64,000 nucleotides of DNA, taken from positions 1,612,001-1,676,000 of the forward strand of contig NZ_SGXC01000002.1 in assembly GCF_004216695.1 (NCBI RefSeq). The letters run 5' to 3'. The notes under the pieces were generated by a model. That model did not search any database. It saw only the letters and a list, made by a program, of their open reading frames with translations, and was not told the DNA's origin. The position numbers and the translations under genes were made by a program. The stretch is from Pigmentiphaga kullae. Lineage in GTDB: Bacteria > Pseudomonadota > Gammaproteobacteria > Burkholderiales > Burkholderiaceae_B. Shown here piece after piece: positions 39,376 to 50,486 of this stretch (its first letter is position 1; every line of letters begins with the position of its first letter).

Positions 39376-39407
39376 GGAAGCTTACGATCCGCTGAATTTA
39401 ATTGCCT

Positions 39408-39429
39408 TGCCTATTACTGCTTAGGCAGT
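39408..39429. promoter_or_regulatory. MarR-type operator candidate before the efflux operon
   Basis: Inverted arms TGCCTA (39408-39413) and TAGGCA (39422-39427). Read on the minus strand the sequence CTGCCTAAGCAGTAATA closely resembles TTGCCTATGCAGCAATA at the marR promoter. Confidence 0.55.
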
Positions 39430-39469
39430 CATAAAAACGAAACAAGGGCCGCGCCCCGATGGCCCGGCC

Positions 39470-39958
39470 TCAGCCGCGCTGGGCGCCGTTGGCCGCCATG
39501 CGGCGCAGCAAGGACTTCAATTGCTGGACTTCCTGTTCGGAAAAATCGCGGGTGTGCAGATCGACCGCGTCGTGCAGGCGCTGCGGAACCTGCTCGGTGG
39601 CGCGCACGCCCTCTTCCGTCAGCTCCAGCTTGATGACCCGGCGGTCTTCCGCGCTGCGCACCCGCCGTATCAATCCCTTGGATTCGAGGCGGTCGAGCAT
39701 GCGCGTCATGGCGCCGGTGTCCGAACAGGCGCTGCGCGCGAGTTCGGCCGCCGTTTCCCCCCGCCCCATGGCGAGCAGCATCAGCGGACCCCATTGCATG
39801 GCCGTCAGGTCGAGCGCCGTCATTTCGGCATCGACGGCGCGCTGCAGCGACAAATGGGCCTGCTTGATCAGGTAGCCCACGCTTTCTTCCGGGTCGTAGC
39901 GCCGAATCAGGTCGGCCAGCTCCGGAGAAATGCGGGGGGACGAGGTGGAATCTGCCAT
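39470..39958 (-). CDS. MarR-family transcriptional regulator (EmrR-like)
   Basis: Winged-helix repressor, 162 residues. Seen: TAMQWGPLMLLAMGRGETAAELARSACSDTGAMTRMLDRLESKGLIRR (recognition helix) and the wing SAEDRRVIKLELTEEG. It is the first gene of the marR-channel-emrA-emrB set, 94 bases before the channel gene, and has operator-like sites at its own start and at the structural operon, so it probably autoregulates and represses the pump until a ligand binds. Confidence 0.93.
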   Translation of the reverse strand: MADSTSSPRISPELADLIRRYDPEESVGYLIKQAHLSLQRAVDAEMTALDLTAMQWGPLMLLAMGRGETAAELARSACSDTGAMTRMLDRLESKGLIRRVRSAEDRRVIKLELTEEGVRATEQVPQRLHDAVDLHTRDFSEQEVQQLKSLLRRMAANGAQRG

Positions 39959-39965
39959 GCCGGCA

Positions 39966-39984
39966 TTATTGCTGCATAGGCAAT
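39966..39984. promoter_or_regulatory. MarR-type operator candidate at the marR start
   Basis: ATTGC-tgcatag-GCAAT palindrome 10-26 bases before the marR ATG. On the minus strand it reads TTGCCTATGCAGCAATA, sharing about 14 of 17 bases with the site at 39408-39429. A further weaker copy of the GCAGTAATA word is at 39995-40003. Confidence 0.55.
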
Positions 39985-40064
39985 GGTTGTCAATGCAGTA
40001 ATAGACCCACTTATAGTCCCTGTTGGCGGCAGGGGCTTCATGGCCGCGTCATGCGCGGCCGGTA

Positions 40065-41585
40065 TCAGCGCCGCTTGCCCAGCAGCGAACCGAGCAGCCC
40101 GCGGGTCAGGTCGCGCGCGAGCTGGGTCCCCATCGAGCGCACCGCGCTGCGGGCGGCCGACTCCAGCACGCCTTCCCGGCGGCCGCCGCGGGGGCCGGTG
40201 GAACCGAACAGGATGTCGCGCAGACCGTCGGCCAGGCCGCCCTCGGAAGCCGGCTGCTGGCCGGGCTGGGCCGGGGCCGCGGCGCCTCCCGAGGCGGCCG
40301 TGCCGCCCCCCGCGCGGGCAACCAGGATTTCGTAGGCCGATTCCCGGTCGACGGCCTTTTCATAGATCCCCGCCACCAGCGACGACTGGCGCAGCGCCTG
40401 CCGCTCGGCATCGGTGGCCGGACCGATCCGGCTGCCCGGCGCGACCACGTAGGCGCGTTCGGTCGGTCCCGGCCGGCCCTTTTCGTCCAGCAGCGACACC
40501 AGCGCCTCGCCCACGCCCAGCTCGGTGATGGCGGCGGCGATGTCCAGGCCCGGATTGGGCCGCATGGTGTCGGCCGCCGACTTCACCGCCTTCTGGTCGC
40601 GCGGCGTGAAGGCCCGCAGCGCGTGCTGCACGCGGTTGCCGAGCTGGCCCAGCACCGTCTCGGGGATGTCCAGCGGGTTCTGGGTGCAGAAATAGACGCC
40701 CACCGCCTTGGAACGGATCAGCCTGACCACCTGCTCGATCTTGTCCAGCAGGGCCTTGGGCGCATCGTTGAACAGCAGGTGCGCCTCGTCGAAGAAGAAC
40801 ACGAACTTGGGCTTGTCGGTGTCGCCGGCCTCGGGCAGGTGCTCGAACAGCGTGGACAGCATCCACAGCAGGAAGGTCGCGTACAGCGTGGGGGATTGCA
40901 TCAGCTTGTCGGCGGCCAGGATGTTGACCACGCCGCGCCCCTGGGCGTCCGTCTGCATCAGGTCGTCGATGTTCAGCATGGGTTCGCCGAAGAAGCGGTC
41001 GCCGCCCTGCGCCTCGAGCGCCAGCAGGCCGCGCTGGATCGCGCCCACCGAGGCGGCCGAGACGTTGCCGTAGCTGGTCTTGAACTGGGCGGCGTTGTCG
41101 CCCACGTACTGGAGCATCGCGCGCAGGTCCTTCAGGTCCAGCAGCAGCAGGCCGTTGTCGTCGGCGATGCGGAACACCATGGTCAGCACGCCGGACTGGG
41201 TATCGTTCAGGTTCAGCATCCGGCCCAGCAGCAGCGGCCCCATGTCGGACACCGTGGCCCGCACCGGATGCCCCTGTTCGCCGAAGACGTCCCACAGCGT
41301 GGCCGGACTCGCGCCCCAGGCCGGCGCGTCCAGCCCCAGCGACTTGAGCCGCTCCTGCAGCTTGGGCGTGGGCGCGCCGGCCTGGGAAATCCCGGTCAGG
41401 TCGCCCTTGACGTCGGCCATGAACACCGGCACGCCCTGGCGCGAGAAGGCTTCGGCCATGACCTGCAGGGTGACCGTCTTGCCGGTGCCGGTCGCGCCGG
41501 TGATGCAACCGTGGCGGTTGGCCATGCCCGGCAGCAGGAAAAGCTCGGTTTTGGCGTTCTTGGCAAGGAGAATGGGAGCGGCCAT
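40065..41585 (-). CDS. HerA/YjgR-type ATPase (DUF853)
   Basis: FtsK/HerA-superfamily P-loop ATPase of unknown role, 506 residues. Walker A GATGTGKT at residues 30-37, Walker [13 protein letters not shown] (about 260), and a sensor-like [28 protein letters not shown]. The C-terminal ~60 residues are Gly/Ala-rich. ATG 41585 fits the family N-terminus. A plausible minus-strand promoter lies upstream: TTGACA (41651-41656), 18-base spacer, CAGAAT (41627-41632). Confidence 0.88.
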   Translation of the reverse strand: MAAPILLAKNAKTELFLLPGMANRHGCITGATGTGKTVTLQVMAEAFSRQGVPVFMADVKGDLTGISQAGAPTPKLQERLKSLGLDAPAWGASPATLWDVFGEQGHPVRATVSDMGPLLLGRMLNLNDTQSGVLTMVFRIADDNGLLLLDLKDLRAMLQYVGDNAAQFKTSYGNVSAASVGAIQRGLLALEAQGGDRFFGEPMLNIDDLMQTDAQGRGVVNILAADKLMQSPTLYATFLLWMLSTLFEHLPEAGDTDKPKFVFFFDEAHLLFNDAPKALLDKIEQVVRLIRSKAVGVYFCTQNPLDIPETVLGQLGNRVQHALRAFTPRDQKAVKSAADTMRPNPGLDIAAAITELGVGEALVSLLDEKGRPGPTERAYVVAPGSRIGPATDAERQALRQSSLVAGIYEKAVDRESAYEILVARAGGGTAASGGAAAPAQPGQQPASEGGLADGLRDILFGSTGPRGGRREGVLESAARSAVRSMGTQLARDLTRGLLGSLLGKRR

Positions 41586-41626
41586 GATGGTTCCGTTGGG
41601 CAAACTGGGCGGCGGGGGTTGCGGGG

Positions 41627-41656
41627 ATTCTGTGCGCAAGGCCCCGCTCTTGTCAA
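41627..41656 (-). promoter_or_regulatory. candidate sigma-70 promoter of the HerA-like gene
   Basis: Perfect -35 TTGACA at 41651-41656 and -10 CAGAAT at 41627-41632, spacer 18, about 40 bases before the ATG. Confidence 0.5.
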
Positions 41657-41819
41657 AAGCCGCGCCGGGCCTGGCTCCGCGCCCCGGTTCGGCAGCTTTC
41701 GCAGGGCTGGGATGGTGCGCGGGATGTGGTATTGGCAGCAAGTGGACATTCCTCCGGGAGCCGCCACCTGCCGGTCAAGCTAAAATGCCCCTTTCATCGT
41801 TACGACACAAGCGATTTCC

Positions 41820-42545
41820 ATGGCCGGACATAGCAAATGGGCCAATATCCAGCACCGCAAAGGGCGCCAAGACGCCAAGCGCGGGAAGCTGTGGACCAAA
41901 CTGATACGTGAAGTCACCGTGGCCGCCCGCGCCGGCGGCGCCGACCCCGACACCAACCCCCGCCTGCGCCTGGCGTGGGACAAGGCGACCGACGCCAACA
42001 TGCCCAAGGACACCATCCAGCGGGCCATCGCGCGCGGCGCCGGCGGAGCCGACGGCGACAACTACGAGGAAGTCCGCTACGAAGGCTATGGCATCGGCGG
42101 AGCGGCCGTCATCGTCGACTGCATGACCGACAACCGCACGCGCACCGTGGCCGAGGTCCGCCACGCCTTCGCCAAGCACGGCGGCAACCTGGGCCAGGAA
42201 GGCTCGGTCGCCTTCATGTTCAAGCACTGCGGCCAGTTCCTGTTCGCCCCCGGCACGTCCGAGGACAAGGTCATGGAACGGGCCCTGGATGCCGGCGCCG
42301 AGGACGTCATCACCGACGACGAAGGCGTGATCGAGGTCATCTGTGCCCCCACCGACTACGTCGCCGTCAAGCAGGCCTTCGACGGCGCCGGCATGAAGGC
42401 CGAGATGGACGGCATCGTGATGAAGGCGCTCAACGAAACGGCCCTGTCCGGCGAGGACGCCGAGAAAATGCAGAAATTGCTGGACGTGCTGGAATCCCTG
42501 GACGACGTCCAGGAGGTCTACACCACCGCGGTCATGGACGAGTAA
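41820..42545 (+). CDS. yebC: YebC/PmpR family protein (translation factor/regulator)
   Basis: 241-residue YebC-family protein; members act as transcription regulators or relieve ribosome stalling at proline runs. The N-terminus [22 protein letters not shown] and [14 protein letters not shown] are diagnostic. A -10-like TAAAAT lies at 41781-41786. It is 5 bases before purD, starting a long co-directional run of housekeeping genes. Confidence 0.95.
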   Translation: MAGHSKWANIQHRKGRQDAKRGKLWTKLIREVTVAARAGGADPDTNPRLRLAWDKATDANMPKDTIQRAIARGAGGADGDNYEEVRYEGYGIGGAAVIVDCMTDNRTRTVAEVRHAFAKHGGNLGQEGSVAFMFKHCGQFLFAPGTSEDKVMERALDAGAEDVITDDEGVIEVICAPTDYVAVKQAFDGAGMKAEMDGIVMKALNETALSGEDAEKMQKLLDVLESLDDVQEVYTTAVMDE

Positions 42546-42550
42546 CCCAC

Positions 42551-43846
42551 ATGAAGCTTCTCGTCATCGGCTCCGGCGGCCGCGAACACGCCCTGGCCTG
42601 GCAACTGGCCAAAGCCGCGAAGACCCAGAAGGTGTTCGTCGCCCCCGGCAACGGCGGCACGGCCCTGACCTCGCACCTGCAGAACATCTCCATCACCGAC
42701 CCGACGCAACTGGCCGACTTCGTCGAAAAGGAAGGCATAGGCCTGACCGTGGTCGGTCCCGAGGCCCCGCTCGCGGCCGGCGTGGTGGACATCTTCCGCG
42801 CGCGCGGCCTGAAGATCTTCGGCCCCACCAAGGCCGCCGCGCAGCTGGAAAGCTCCAAGGACTTCGCCAAGGCCTTCATGGTCCGGCACGGCATTCCCAC
42901 CGCCAAGTACCAGACCTTCACCGACCCGGCGCAGGCGCACGCCTACATCGACCAGGAAGGCGCGCCCATCGTCATCAAGGCCGACGGCCTGGCCGCCGGC
43001 AAGGGCGTGGTGGTCGCCGCCTCGGTCCAGGAAGCCCACGCCGCGGTCGACGCCATGCTGGGCGACGGCAAGCTGGGCCAGGCGGGCGCCCGCGTGGTGA
43101 TCGAGGAATGCCTCGAGGGCGAGGAAGCCAGCTTCATCGTGCTGTGCGACGGCAAGCACGTGCTGCCGCTGGCCACCAGCCAGGACCACAAGCGCCTCAA
43201 GGACAACGACGAAGGCCCCAACACCGGCGGCATGGGCGCCTACTCGCCCGCCCCCGTGGTCACGCCCGAGTTGCATGGCCGCATCATGCGCGAGGTCATC
43301 TGGCCCACCATCCAGGGCATGGCCAAGGACGGCATTCCGTTCACCGGCTTCCTGTACGCCGGGCTGATGATCGGCCCGAACGGCATCAAGGTGCTGGAAT
43401 TCAACTGCCGCATGGGCGATCCGGAGACGCAGCCCATCATGATGCGCGTCAAGAGTGACCTGCTGGAAGTCTTCGAGCACGCGGTGGCCGGCACGCTGGA
43501 CCAGGCCAACATCGACTGGGACCGCCGCACCGCGCTGGGCGTGGTCATGGCCGCCCACAACTATCCCGATACCCCGCGCACCGGCGACGTCATCCGCGGC
43601 CTGCCCGCCGAGACGCCCGACAGCATGGTGTTCCATGCCGGCACCACCGAAAGCGGCGGCGAGGTCCGGACCAGCGGCGGCCGGGTGCTGTGCGTCACGG
43701 CGCTGGGCGACTCCGCCCGGCTGGCGCAGCAGCGCGCCTACGACGTGCTGCAGTCCATCCAGTTCGACGGCGCGCAGTACCGCCGCGACATCGGCTGGCG
43801 TGCCATCACGCGCCGCAACGCCCCCGCGGAGCCCGGCACGGCATGA
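42551..43846 (+). CDS. purD: phosphoribosylamine--glycine ligase
   Basis: Second step of purine synthesis: phosphoribosylamine, glycine and ATP to GAR. 431 residues with [18 protein letters not shown], the ATP-grasp region [19 protein letters not shown], and [14 protein letters not shown]. It overlaps hemF by four bases (ATGA). Confidence 0.98.
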   Translation: MKLLVIGSGGREHALAWQLAKAAKTQKVFVAPGNGGTALTSHLQNISITDPTQLADFVEKEGIGLTVVGPEAPLAAGVVDIFRARGLKIFGPTKAAAQLESSKDFAKAFMVRHGIPTAKYQTFTDPAQAHAYIDQEGAPIVIKADGLAAGKGVVVAASVQEAHAAVDAMLGDGKLGQAGARVVIEECLEGEEASFIVLCDGKHVLPLATSQDHKRLKDNDEGPNTGGMGAYSPAPVVTPELHGRIMREVIWPTIQGMAKDGIPFTGFLYAGLMIGPNGIKVLEFNCRMGDPETQPIMMRVKSDLLEVFEHAVAGTLDQANIDWDRRTALGVVMAAHNYPDTPRTGDVIRGLPAETPDSMVFHAGTTESGGEVRTSGGRVLCVTALGDSARLAQQRAYDVLQSIQFDGAQYRRDIGWRAITRRNAPAEPGTA

Positions 43847-44751
43847 AGATAGACACCGCGCACACCCGCGCCTATTTCACCGGCCTGCAGTCCCGCATCG
43901 TCCAGGGGCTGGAGGAAATCGAAGGCGGCCCCTTCCGCTCGGATGCCTGGGAACGGGCCGAAGGCGGAGGCGGCGTGTCCCGGTTGATCGAAGGCGGCCG
44001 GGTGTTCGAACGCGGCGGCGTGCTGTTCAGCCACGTGACCGGCGCCACGCTGCCGCCCTCGGCCAGCGCCCACCGCCCCGAGCTGGCCGGGCGCCCCTGG
44101 GAAGCCATGGGCGTCTCGCTGGTGATCCACCCGCGCAATCCTTACGTGCCCACCGTGCACATGAACGTGCGGGTCTTCATCGCCAAGTCCGTCCATGCCT
44201 CGGACGACGACGACGTGTTCTGGTTCGGCGGCGGCATGGACCTGACCCCGTACTATCCCTTCGAGGAAGACGCGGTCCATTTCCACCGCGCGTGCAAGGC
44301 CGCGCTCGACCCCAGCGGCGCCGATCTCCATCCGCGCTTCAAGAAGTGGTGCGACGAGTACTTCTACCTCAAGCACCGCAAGGAAGCCCGGGGCCTGGGC
44401 GGCATCTTCTTCGACGACTTCAACGAAGGCGGCTTCGACCATGCCTTCGCCGCCACCCGTTCGGTGGGCGATGCCTTCCTGGAAGCCTACCTGCCCATCG
44501 TGCGCCGGCGCCTGGCCCTGCCCTACGGCGAACGCGAACGCGACTTCCAGGCCTACCGCCGCGGACGCTACGTCGAGTTCAATCTGGTGTTCGACCGCGG
44601 CACGCTGTTCGGCCTGCAATCGGGCGGGCGCACGGAGTCCATCCTGATGTCCATGCCGCCGCTGGCGCAATGGCGCTACGACTGGCACCCCGAACCCGGT
44701 TCGCCCGAGGCCCGCCTCTACGAACTGCTGCCCCCCCGGGACTGGGTTTGA
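43843..44751 (+). CDS. hemF: oxygen-dependent coproporphyrinogen III oxidase
   Basis: Haem pathway: aerobic decarboxylation of coproporphyrinogen III to protoporphyrinogen IX. 302 residues with [34 protein letters not shown], and [29 protein letters not shown]. Starts within the purD stop (ATGA) and ends within the nadD start (TTGA), so three genes are coupled. The product would feed HemJ. Confidence 0.98.
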   Translation: MKIDTAHTRAYFTGLQSRIVQGLEEIEGGPFRSDAWERAEGGGGVSRLIEGGRVFERGGVLFSHVTGATLPPSASAHRPELAGRPWEAMGVSLVIHPRNPYVPTVHMNVRVFIAKSVHASDDDDVFWFGGGMDLTPYYPFEEDAVHFHRACKAALDPSGADLHPRFKKWCDEYFYLKHRKEARGLGGIFFDDFNEGGFDHAFAATRSVGDAFLEAYLPIVRRRLALPYGERERDFQAYRRGRYVEFNLVFDRGTLFGLQSGGRTESILMSMPPLAQWRYDWHPEPGSPEARLYELLPPRDWV

Positions 44752-45374
44752 GCGCGTCCACGGCACCGCGCATCGGTTTGCTGGGAGGCAGCTTCGACCC
44801 CATCCACGAAGCGCACCTGACGCTGGCCCGCACCGCGCTCGCGCACCTGGACGCGGCCTCGGTCCAGCTCATACCCGCCGCCGCGCCCTGGCAGCGCCAG
44901 CCGCTGGCGGCCACGGCGGAACAGCGCGCCGACATGGTCGCGCTGGCCATCGCCGGCCAGCCGGGCCTGGCCCTGAACCGGATCGAGATCGACCGCGGCG
45001 GCCCCAGCTACACCATCGACACCCTGCGCGCCCTGGCGGGCGGCACGGGCACGCCGGCGGCTGGCGCCCGCTACGTCTGGATCCTGGGCGCGGACCAATT
45101 GGCGAATTTCTGCACCTGGAATGAATGGCAGGGCATCGTCGCGCTGGCCGACCTCGCGGTGGCCGGCCGCCCTGGCACCGAACCCGAGCCCCCCGCCCCG
45201 CTGCATGCGGAGCTGGCCCGGCACGGGCGCACCCTGCACCGGCTGCCCATGCCCGAGATGGCGGTGTCCAGCTCCGGCATCCGGCGGCGGCTGGCCCGCG
45301 GCGAATCGGTCGACGGCCTCGTTCCCCCCGCCGTACTTCGGTACATCACACAGCATCGCCTGTATCAGGCCTGA
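44748..45374 (+). CDS. nadD: nicotinate-nucleotide adenylyltransferase
   Basis: NAD synthesis: NaMN plus ATP to deamido-NAD. 208 residues with [15 protein letters not shown] (nucleotidyltransferase motif), WILGADQL, and [12 protein letters not shown]. The start is inferred to be TTG 44748, which overlaps the hemF stop as TTGA; no ATG lies before the essential GGSFDP motif. Confidence 0.94.
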   Translation: MSASTAPRIGLLGGSFDPIHEAHLTLARTALAHLDAASVQLIPAAAPWQRQPLAATAEQRADMVALAIAGQPGLALNRIEIDRGGPSYTIDTLRALAGGTGTPAAGARYVWILGADQLANFCTWNEWQGIVALADLAVAGRPGTEPEPPAPLHAELARHGRTLHRLPMPEMAVSSSGIRRRLARGESVDGLVPPAVLRYITQHRLYQA

Positions 45375-45376
45375 AT

Positions 45377-45736
45377 ATGGACATACGCAAACTACAACGC
45401 GCCGTCGTCGATGCCCTCGAGGACGTCAAGGCGCAGAACATCACGGTGCTCAACACCACCCACCTCACCAGCCTGTTCGACCGCGTCGTCATCGCAAGCG
45501 GCACCTCGAACCGGCAGACCCGTGCCCTGGCTTCCAGCGTGAGCGAGAAGATCAAGGCCCTGGGCGGCGAGGTCATCGCCACCGAAGGCGAGGAAACCGG
45601 CGAGTGGGTGCTGGTGGACCTGGGCGACATCGTCGTCCACATCATGCAGCCGGCCATCCGCCAGTACTACAACCTGGAAGAGGTCTGGGGCGGCAAGCCC
45701 GTCCGTGTGAAATTGAGTCCCCCCCCTACGCGCTGA
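45377..45736 (+). CDS. rsfS: ribosome silencing factor RsfS
   Basis: Binds ribosomal protein L14 and blocks subunit joining in starvation. 119 residues, with [41 protein letters not shown] and YYNLEEVWG. The ATG is two bases after nadD. Odd: the last residues (SPPPTR) and the stop codon are encoded by the three-hairpin repeat, including an eight-C run, so the original C-terminus was probably replaced by insertion of the element. Confidence 0.95.
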   Translation: MDIRKLQRAVVDALEDVKAQNITVLNTTHLTSLFDRVVIASGTSNRQTRALASSVSEKIKALGGEVIATEGEETGEWVLVDLGDIVVHIMQPAIRQYYNLEEVWGGKPVRVKLSPPPTR

Positions 45737-45797
45737 CGCGCGCCCCCCAGGGGGCGATGCGGGTGGACCGGCAAAGCCGGATCCACCGCATCCTGGG
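45719..45797 (+). repeat. 80-nt three-hairpin 3' element, copy 3 (end of rsfS)
   Basis: Sense to rsfS and overlapping its last six codons and stop. Nearly identical to copy 1 (hairpin 3 loop AAA instead of AGA). C-run of eight. Confidence 0.85.
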
Positions 45798-45827
45798 TCT
45801 GGACATCTGACTAACGAGGCTGGGGGC

Positions 45828-46301
45828 ATGAAGCTCATCATCATCGCCGTGGGGCATCGCATGCCGGGATGGGTGGACGACGCCTACGCGGACTACGCCA
45901 AGCGCATGCCGCCCGACCTGCCCATCGAGTTGCGCGAAGTGCGGCCTGAACCGCGCACCACCGGCAAGACCGCCGCGCAGATGCAGGCCCTGGAAGCCCG
46001 GCGCATCGAAGCCGCCCTGCCCGCCGGCGGACGCTGGCTGGCCCTGGACGAACGGGGCCGCGACCTGACCACGATGGACCTGTCCAGGCAAATGCAGCAG
46101 TGGCGCGACGACGGCCAGGACGTCGCCCTGCTGATAGGCGGGCCCGACGGACTGGACCCCGATCTGAAGCGCCGCTGCCACGGCATGCTGCGGCTGTCCA
46201 GCCTGACGCTGCCGCACGGCATGGTGCGCGTGCTGCTGGCCGAGCAACTGTACCGGGCCTGGTCCATCCTGGCCAACCACCCCTACCATCGAGGCGGCTA
46301 G
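45828..46301 (+). CDS. rlmH: 23S rRNA pseudouridine1915 N3-methyltransferase
   Basis: SPOUT-class SAM methyltransferase acting on helix 69 of 23S rRNA. 157 residues, the exact family size, with [21 protein letters not shown]-type [11 protein letters not shown] and the C-terminal knot [25 protein letters not shown]. The repeat lies both before and after it. Confidence 0.97.
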   Translation: MKLIIIAVGHRMPGWVDDAYADYAKRMPPDLPIELREVRPEPRTTGKTAAQMQALEARRIEAALPAGGRWLALDERGRDLTTMDLSRQMQQWRDDGQDVALLIGGPDGLDPDLKRRCHGMLRLSSLTLPHGMVRVLLAEQLYRAWSILANHPYHRGG

Positions 46302-46312
46302 GATGAAACCCA

Positions 46313-46389
46313 CCCCCTACCCGCTTACGCGGGCCCCCTCAAGGGGGCGACGCTGGCGGACCGGCAAAGCCGGATCCGCGGCGTCCTGG
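46313..46389 (+). repeat. 80-nt three-hairpin 3' element, copy 4 (after rlmH)
   Basis: Starts 12 bases after the rlmH stop, sense. The most divergent copy, but every stem stays paired: CCCGC/GCGGG in hairpin 1, GCCCCC/GGGGGC in hairpin 2, GACGC/GCGTC at the base of hairpin 3. Confidence 0.8.
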
Positions 46390-46447
46390 ATCAACCAGCA
46401 CCCGCTTCATCCGTCACGAAAGGCGCATCGCGCCATGGGGCGCTGAC

Positions 46448-47044
46448 ATGCCCCCCATCTACCTCGCCTCGCGCAGCCCGCGCCGCCGGGAACTCCTGGC
46501 GCAACTGGGCGTCGAGCACGAACTGCTGCTGCCGCCGCCCGCGAACGGCCCCGACGAACCGCAGTTGCCCGGTGAACCCGCCGCCCACTACGTGCGCCGC
46601 ACGGCCCGCGAAAAGGCGCTGACCGGCGCCGAACTGCTGAAGCAGCGCAAGCTGGCCGGGCGCCCCATCCTGGCCGCCGACACGACCGTCATCCTGGACG
46701 GCGACGTGCTGGGCAAGCCAGTCGACCGGAACGACGCGGTGCGCATCCTGGGACGGCTGTCGGGGTCCGAGCACGAAGTACACACGGCCCTCGCCCTGGT
46801 CCATCGCGGCACGCTGCACGAAGACGTCTCCATCACCCTCGTACGCTTTCGCGAACTGACGCCGGGCGATATCTCGCGCTACTGCGACACCGGCGAACCC
46901 TACGACAAGGCCGGCGCCTATGGGATACAAGGCCTGGGCGGCGTGTTCGTGCAGCACATCGCCGGCAGCTTCACCGGCGTGATGGGCCTGCCGCTGTACG
47001 AAACGGCGCGCCTGCTGGGACTGGCCGGCATCGTCCTGCCCTGA
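46448..47044 (+). CDS. maf: Maf-family nucleoside triphosphate pyrophosphatase (YhdE type)
   Basis: House-cleaning enzyme hydrolysing dTTP/UTP or modified nucleotides. 198 residues; starts PPIYLASRSPRRRELLAQLG (phosphate loop), ILAADTTVILDGDVLGKP (catalytic Asp), and YDKAGAYGIQGLGGVFV (YhdE-type). Between rlmH and rng, the standard arrangement. Confidence 0.96.
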   Translation: MPPIYLASRSPRRRELLAQLGVEHELLLPPPANGPDEPQLPGEPAAHYVRRTAREKALTGAELLKQRKLAGRPILAADTTVILDGDVLGKPVDRNDAVRILGRLSGSEHEVHTALALVHRGTLHEDVSITLVRFRELTPGDISRYCDTGEPYDKAGAYGIQGLGGVFVQHIAGSFTGVMGLPLYETARLLGLAGIVLP

Positions 47045-47111
47045 TCCCCGCCCCGCCGCCACCCGACTCGCGGTAAGCTGCGGATAGTCGCGCACGCCAC
47101 CGGCACATTCC

Positions 47112-48578
<1,467 letters not shown>

Positions 48579-48624
48579 TGCGGATATCCCAGGTCCGCTC
48601 GACACCAGGGAAATGGATGGCAGA

Positions 48625-48649
48625 CTTGCGGTGCACGAAGCACCGCAAG
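48625..48649 (+). terminator. hairpin after rng, possible terminator
   Basis: Perfect 10-base arms CTTGCGGTGC and GCACCGCAAG, loop ACGAA, no T-run. Confidence 0.5.
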
Positions 48650-48663
48650 GAACTCTCATACAC

Positions 48664-48694
48664 CGCGTTATTAACGCTCGACGTTAATAACGCG
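48664..48694. promoter_or_regulatory. perfect palindrome before the toxin-antitoxin pair
   Basis: 13-base arms CGCGTTATTAACG and CGTTAATAACGCG with a CTCGA centre, ending 20 bases before the toxin start. Likely the autoregulatory operator bound by the antitoxin. Confidence 0.65.
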
Positions 48695-48713
48695 ATACGT
48701 TACTATCCATCCA

Positions 48714-48992
48714 ATGATCCTGTCATTCAAGTGCCCCCACACTGAAGCGCTGTTTCAGGGCAGACACGTCAAACGATTCGCCAACATCGAAGTGGTGGCG
48801 ATGCGCAGACTCCAGCAGATCCACGCAGCCGCCACACTGGACTTCCTGCGCGCGCCCCCCGGAAACAGGCTGGAGGCGCTCTCGGGCGACCGGGCCGGAC
48901 AATACAGCATCCGGATCAACGCGCAATGGCGCGTGTGCTTTCGCTTCAGCGCGGGGATCAGCAGTGACGTCGAGATCGTGGATTATCACTAG
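48714..48992 (+). CDS. higB: RelE/HigB-family toxin
   Basis: Predicted ribosome-dependent mRNA interferase, 92 residues. HigB-type pattern: VKRFANIEVVAMRRLQQIHAA, DFLRAPPGNRLEALSGDRAGQYSIRINAQWRVCFRF. The catalytic region (QYSIRINAQWRVCF) matches the RelE fold. It precedes the antitoxin, the HigBA order. Confidence 0.9.
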   Translation: MILSFKCPHTEALFQGRHVKRFANIEVVAMRRLQQIHAAATLDFLRAPPGNRLEALSGDRAGQYSIRINAQWRVCFRFSAGISSDVEIVDYH

Positions 48993-49005
48993 CAGGGAGA
49001 ACACC

Positions 49006-49314
49006 GTGCCCCGACAAGTCCCCCTCGCCACTCCTGGCGAGATCCTGCTCCACGACTGGCTGGAGCCGATGGGTATTACCCAATACGCCCTGGCCAAGGC
49101 CATCGGTGTACCGCCCCGACGCATCAACGAAATCGTCAAGGGACAACGCGCCATCACCGCCGATACCGCCGTGCGACTGGGTGTTTATTTCGGGACCGAC
49201 GCGCAAAGCTGGATGAGCCTGCAAGCGCACTACGATACCGAACGAGCCAGGGACGCCATCGGGAAGGAAACCCTGGCGCAGATCAAACGGCACGCGCACG
49301 CCGTCACGGCCTAG
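49006..49314 (+). CDS. higA: HigA-family antitoxin (XRE helix-turn-helix)
   Basis: Antitoxin and operator-binding repressor, 102 residues. GTG start 49006 with GGGAGA just upstream; it begins 13 bases after the toxin stop. Helix-turn-helix ITQYALAKAIGVPPRRINEIVKGQRAIT, then TADTAVRLGVYFGTDAQSWMSLQ typical of HigA/VapI. Confidence 0.92.
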   Translation: MPRQVPLATPGEILLHDWLEPMGITQYALAKAIGVPPRRINEIVKGQRAITADTAVRLGVYFGTDAQSWMSLQAHYDTERARDAIGKETLAQIKRHAHAVTA

Positions 49315-49391
49315 GCATAGGACGGGCATGAACTCGTGTATCGTGTCCGCGAGACATTCCCGGCACCCGGCATATCCCTTTGCAGCCATCC

Positions 49392-49886
49392 ATGACGCTC
49401 CCCCCCCTGCGCCCCCTGTCCATCGACGACTACGAACCCATCGCCTCGGTGGTGGACGACTGGTGGGGCGGCCGGCCCATGCGCGGCCTGCTGCAGCGCC
49501 TGTTCTTCGAGCACTTCCGCGACACCAGCTTCGTCGCCGGCCGGCCCGGGGAAGTGCGCGCCTTCCTGGTCGGCTTCGTCTCGCAGTCGGAAGCGGGCGT
49601 GGCCTACATCCACTTCGTCGGCGTCGACCCCACGCTGCGCGCCTCGGGCCTGGGGCGGGTGCTGTACGAACGTTTCTTCGATGCCGCGCGGGCCCGGGGC
49701 TGCCGGGAAGTGCGCAGCATCACGTCCCCGGCCAATACGGGCTCGATCGCCTTCCACCGGCGCATGGGCTTCGAGCTGGCGCCCGGAACCGGCGTCATCG
49801 ACGGCGTTCCCGTCCATCTCGACCATGCGGGTCCGGGACAGCACCGCGTGTGCTTCCGCAGGCCGCTCGCGCCCGCCCTTCCCTGA
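49392..49886 (+). CDS. GNAT-family N-acetyltransferase
   Basis: 164-residue acetyltransferase, substrate unknown. The acetyl-CoA loop appears as VDPTLRASGLGRVLYERFF, with SPANTGSIAFHRRMGFEL following. ATG 49392 chosen over TTG 49380. The thioesterase gene follows 14 bases on, so they may be one unit. Confidence 0.88.
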   Translation: MTLPPLRPLSIDDYEPIASVVDDWWGGRPMRGLLQRLFFEHFRDTSFVAGRPGEVRAFLVGFVSQSEAGVAYIHFVGVDPTLRASGLGRVLYERFFDAARARGCREVRSITSPANTGSIAFHRRMGFELAPGTGVIDGVPVHLDHAGPGQHRVCFRRPLAPALP

Positions 49887-49900
49887 CGAACCGTCTCCCC

Positions 49901-50311
49901 ATGCAAACCGCACACACGTTCCGGCTTCCCTACAAGATCCATTTTTCCCGCTGCGACCCGGCCGGCATCATTTTCTATCCGCAGTACTTCATCCTGTTCA
50001 ACGACCTGGTCGAGAGCTGGATAGACGCGATCCTGCCCGGCGGCTACCACGGCCTGGTGGGCGAGCGGCGGATAGGCATGCCCACCGTGCACATCGAATC
50101 GGACTTCCGGGCCATCAGCCGCTTCGGCGAACAGGTGTGGCTGGAGCTGGAGGTCACGCGCCTGGGCAACCGCTCGATCACGCTGGCCTGGCGCTGCGTG
50201 GGCACGGACGACGTGGTGCGGATATCGGCGGTCCAGACGCTGGTCACCACCTCGCTGGACACGCACAAGTCGATCGCGCTGCCCGACGACTTGCGAACTG
50301 CAATAGGGTAG
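49901..50311 (+). CDS. acyl-CoA thioesterase, 4-hydroxybenzoyl-CoA type (hotdog fold)
   Basis: 136-residue single hotdog domain. The active-site segment RCDPAGIIFYPQYF carries the catalytic Asp of 4-hydroxybenzoyl-CoA thioesterase-like proteins. It ends 257 bases before the convergent LysR regulator and is followed by a large inverted repeat. Confidence 0.88.
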   Translation: MQTAHTFRLPYKIHFSRCDPAGIIFYPQYFILFNDLVESWIDAILPGGYHGLVGERRIGMPTVHIESDFRAISRFGEQVWLELEVTRLGNRSITLAWRCVGTDDVVRISAVQTLVTTSLDTHKSIALPDDLRTAIG

Positions 50312-50318
50312 AGGGTGT

Positions 50319-50397
50319 CCCCCCCCTACGCCCTTCGGGCGCCCCCCAGGGGGCGAAACCGGCGGACTGGCAAAGCCAGATCCGCGGTTTCCTGGGT
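50319..50397 (+). repeat. 80-nt three-hairpin 3' element, copy 5 (after thioesterase)
   Basis: Starts 8 bases after the thioesterase stop, sense. Compensated stems: CGCCC/GGGCG, CGCCCCC/GGGGGCG, GAAACC/GGTTTC and ACTGGC/GCCAGA-type core. Confidence 0.85.
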
Positions 50398-50486
50398 CTA
50401 GTTCCTTTATCTTGGGTTGGAGCACCTGTGCTTCGCTGGCTGCCAGCGGTAGCAACGGTGTGACATACCAAGATAAAGGAACTAGA

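Noticed and set aside
44725..44745. C-run near the hemF 3' end as a phase-variation tract
   Set aside because: A seven-C run encoding Pro-Pro at the end of an essential-type gene; no sign of frame variants.
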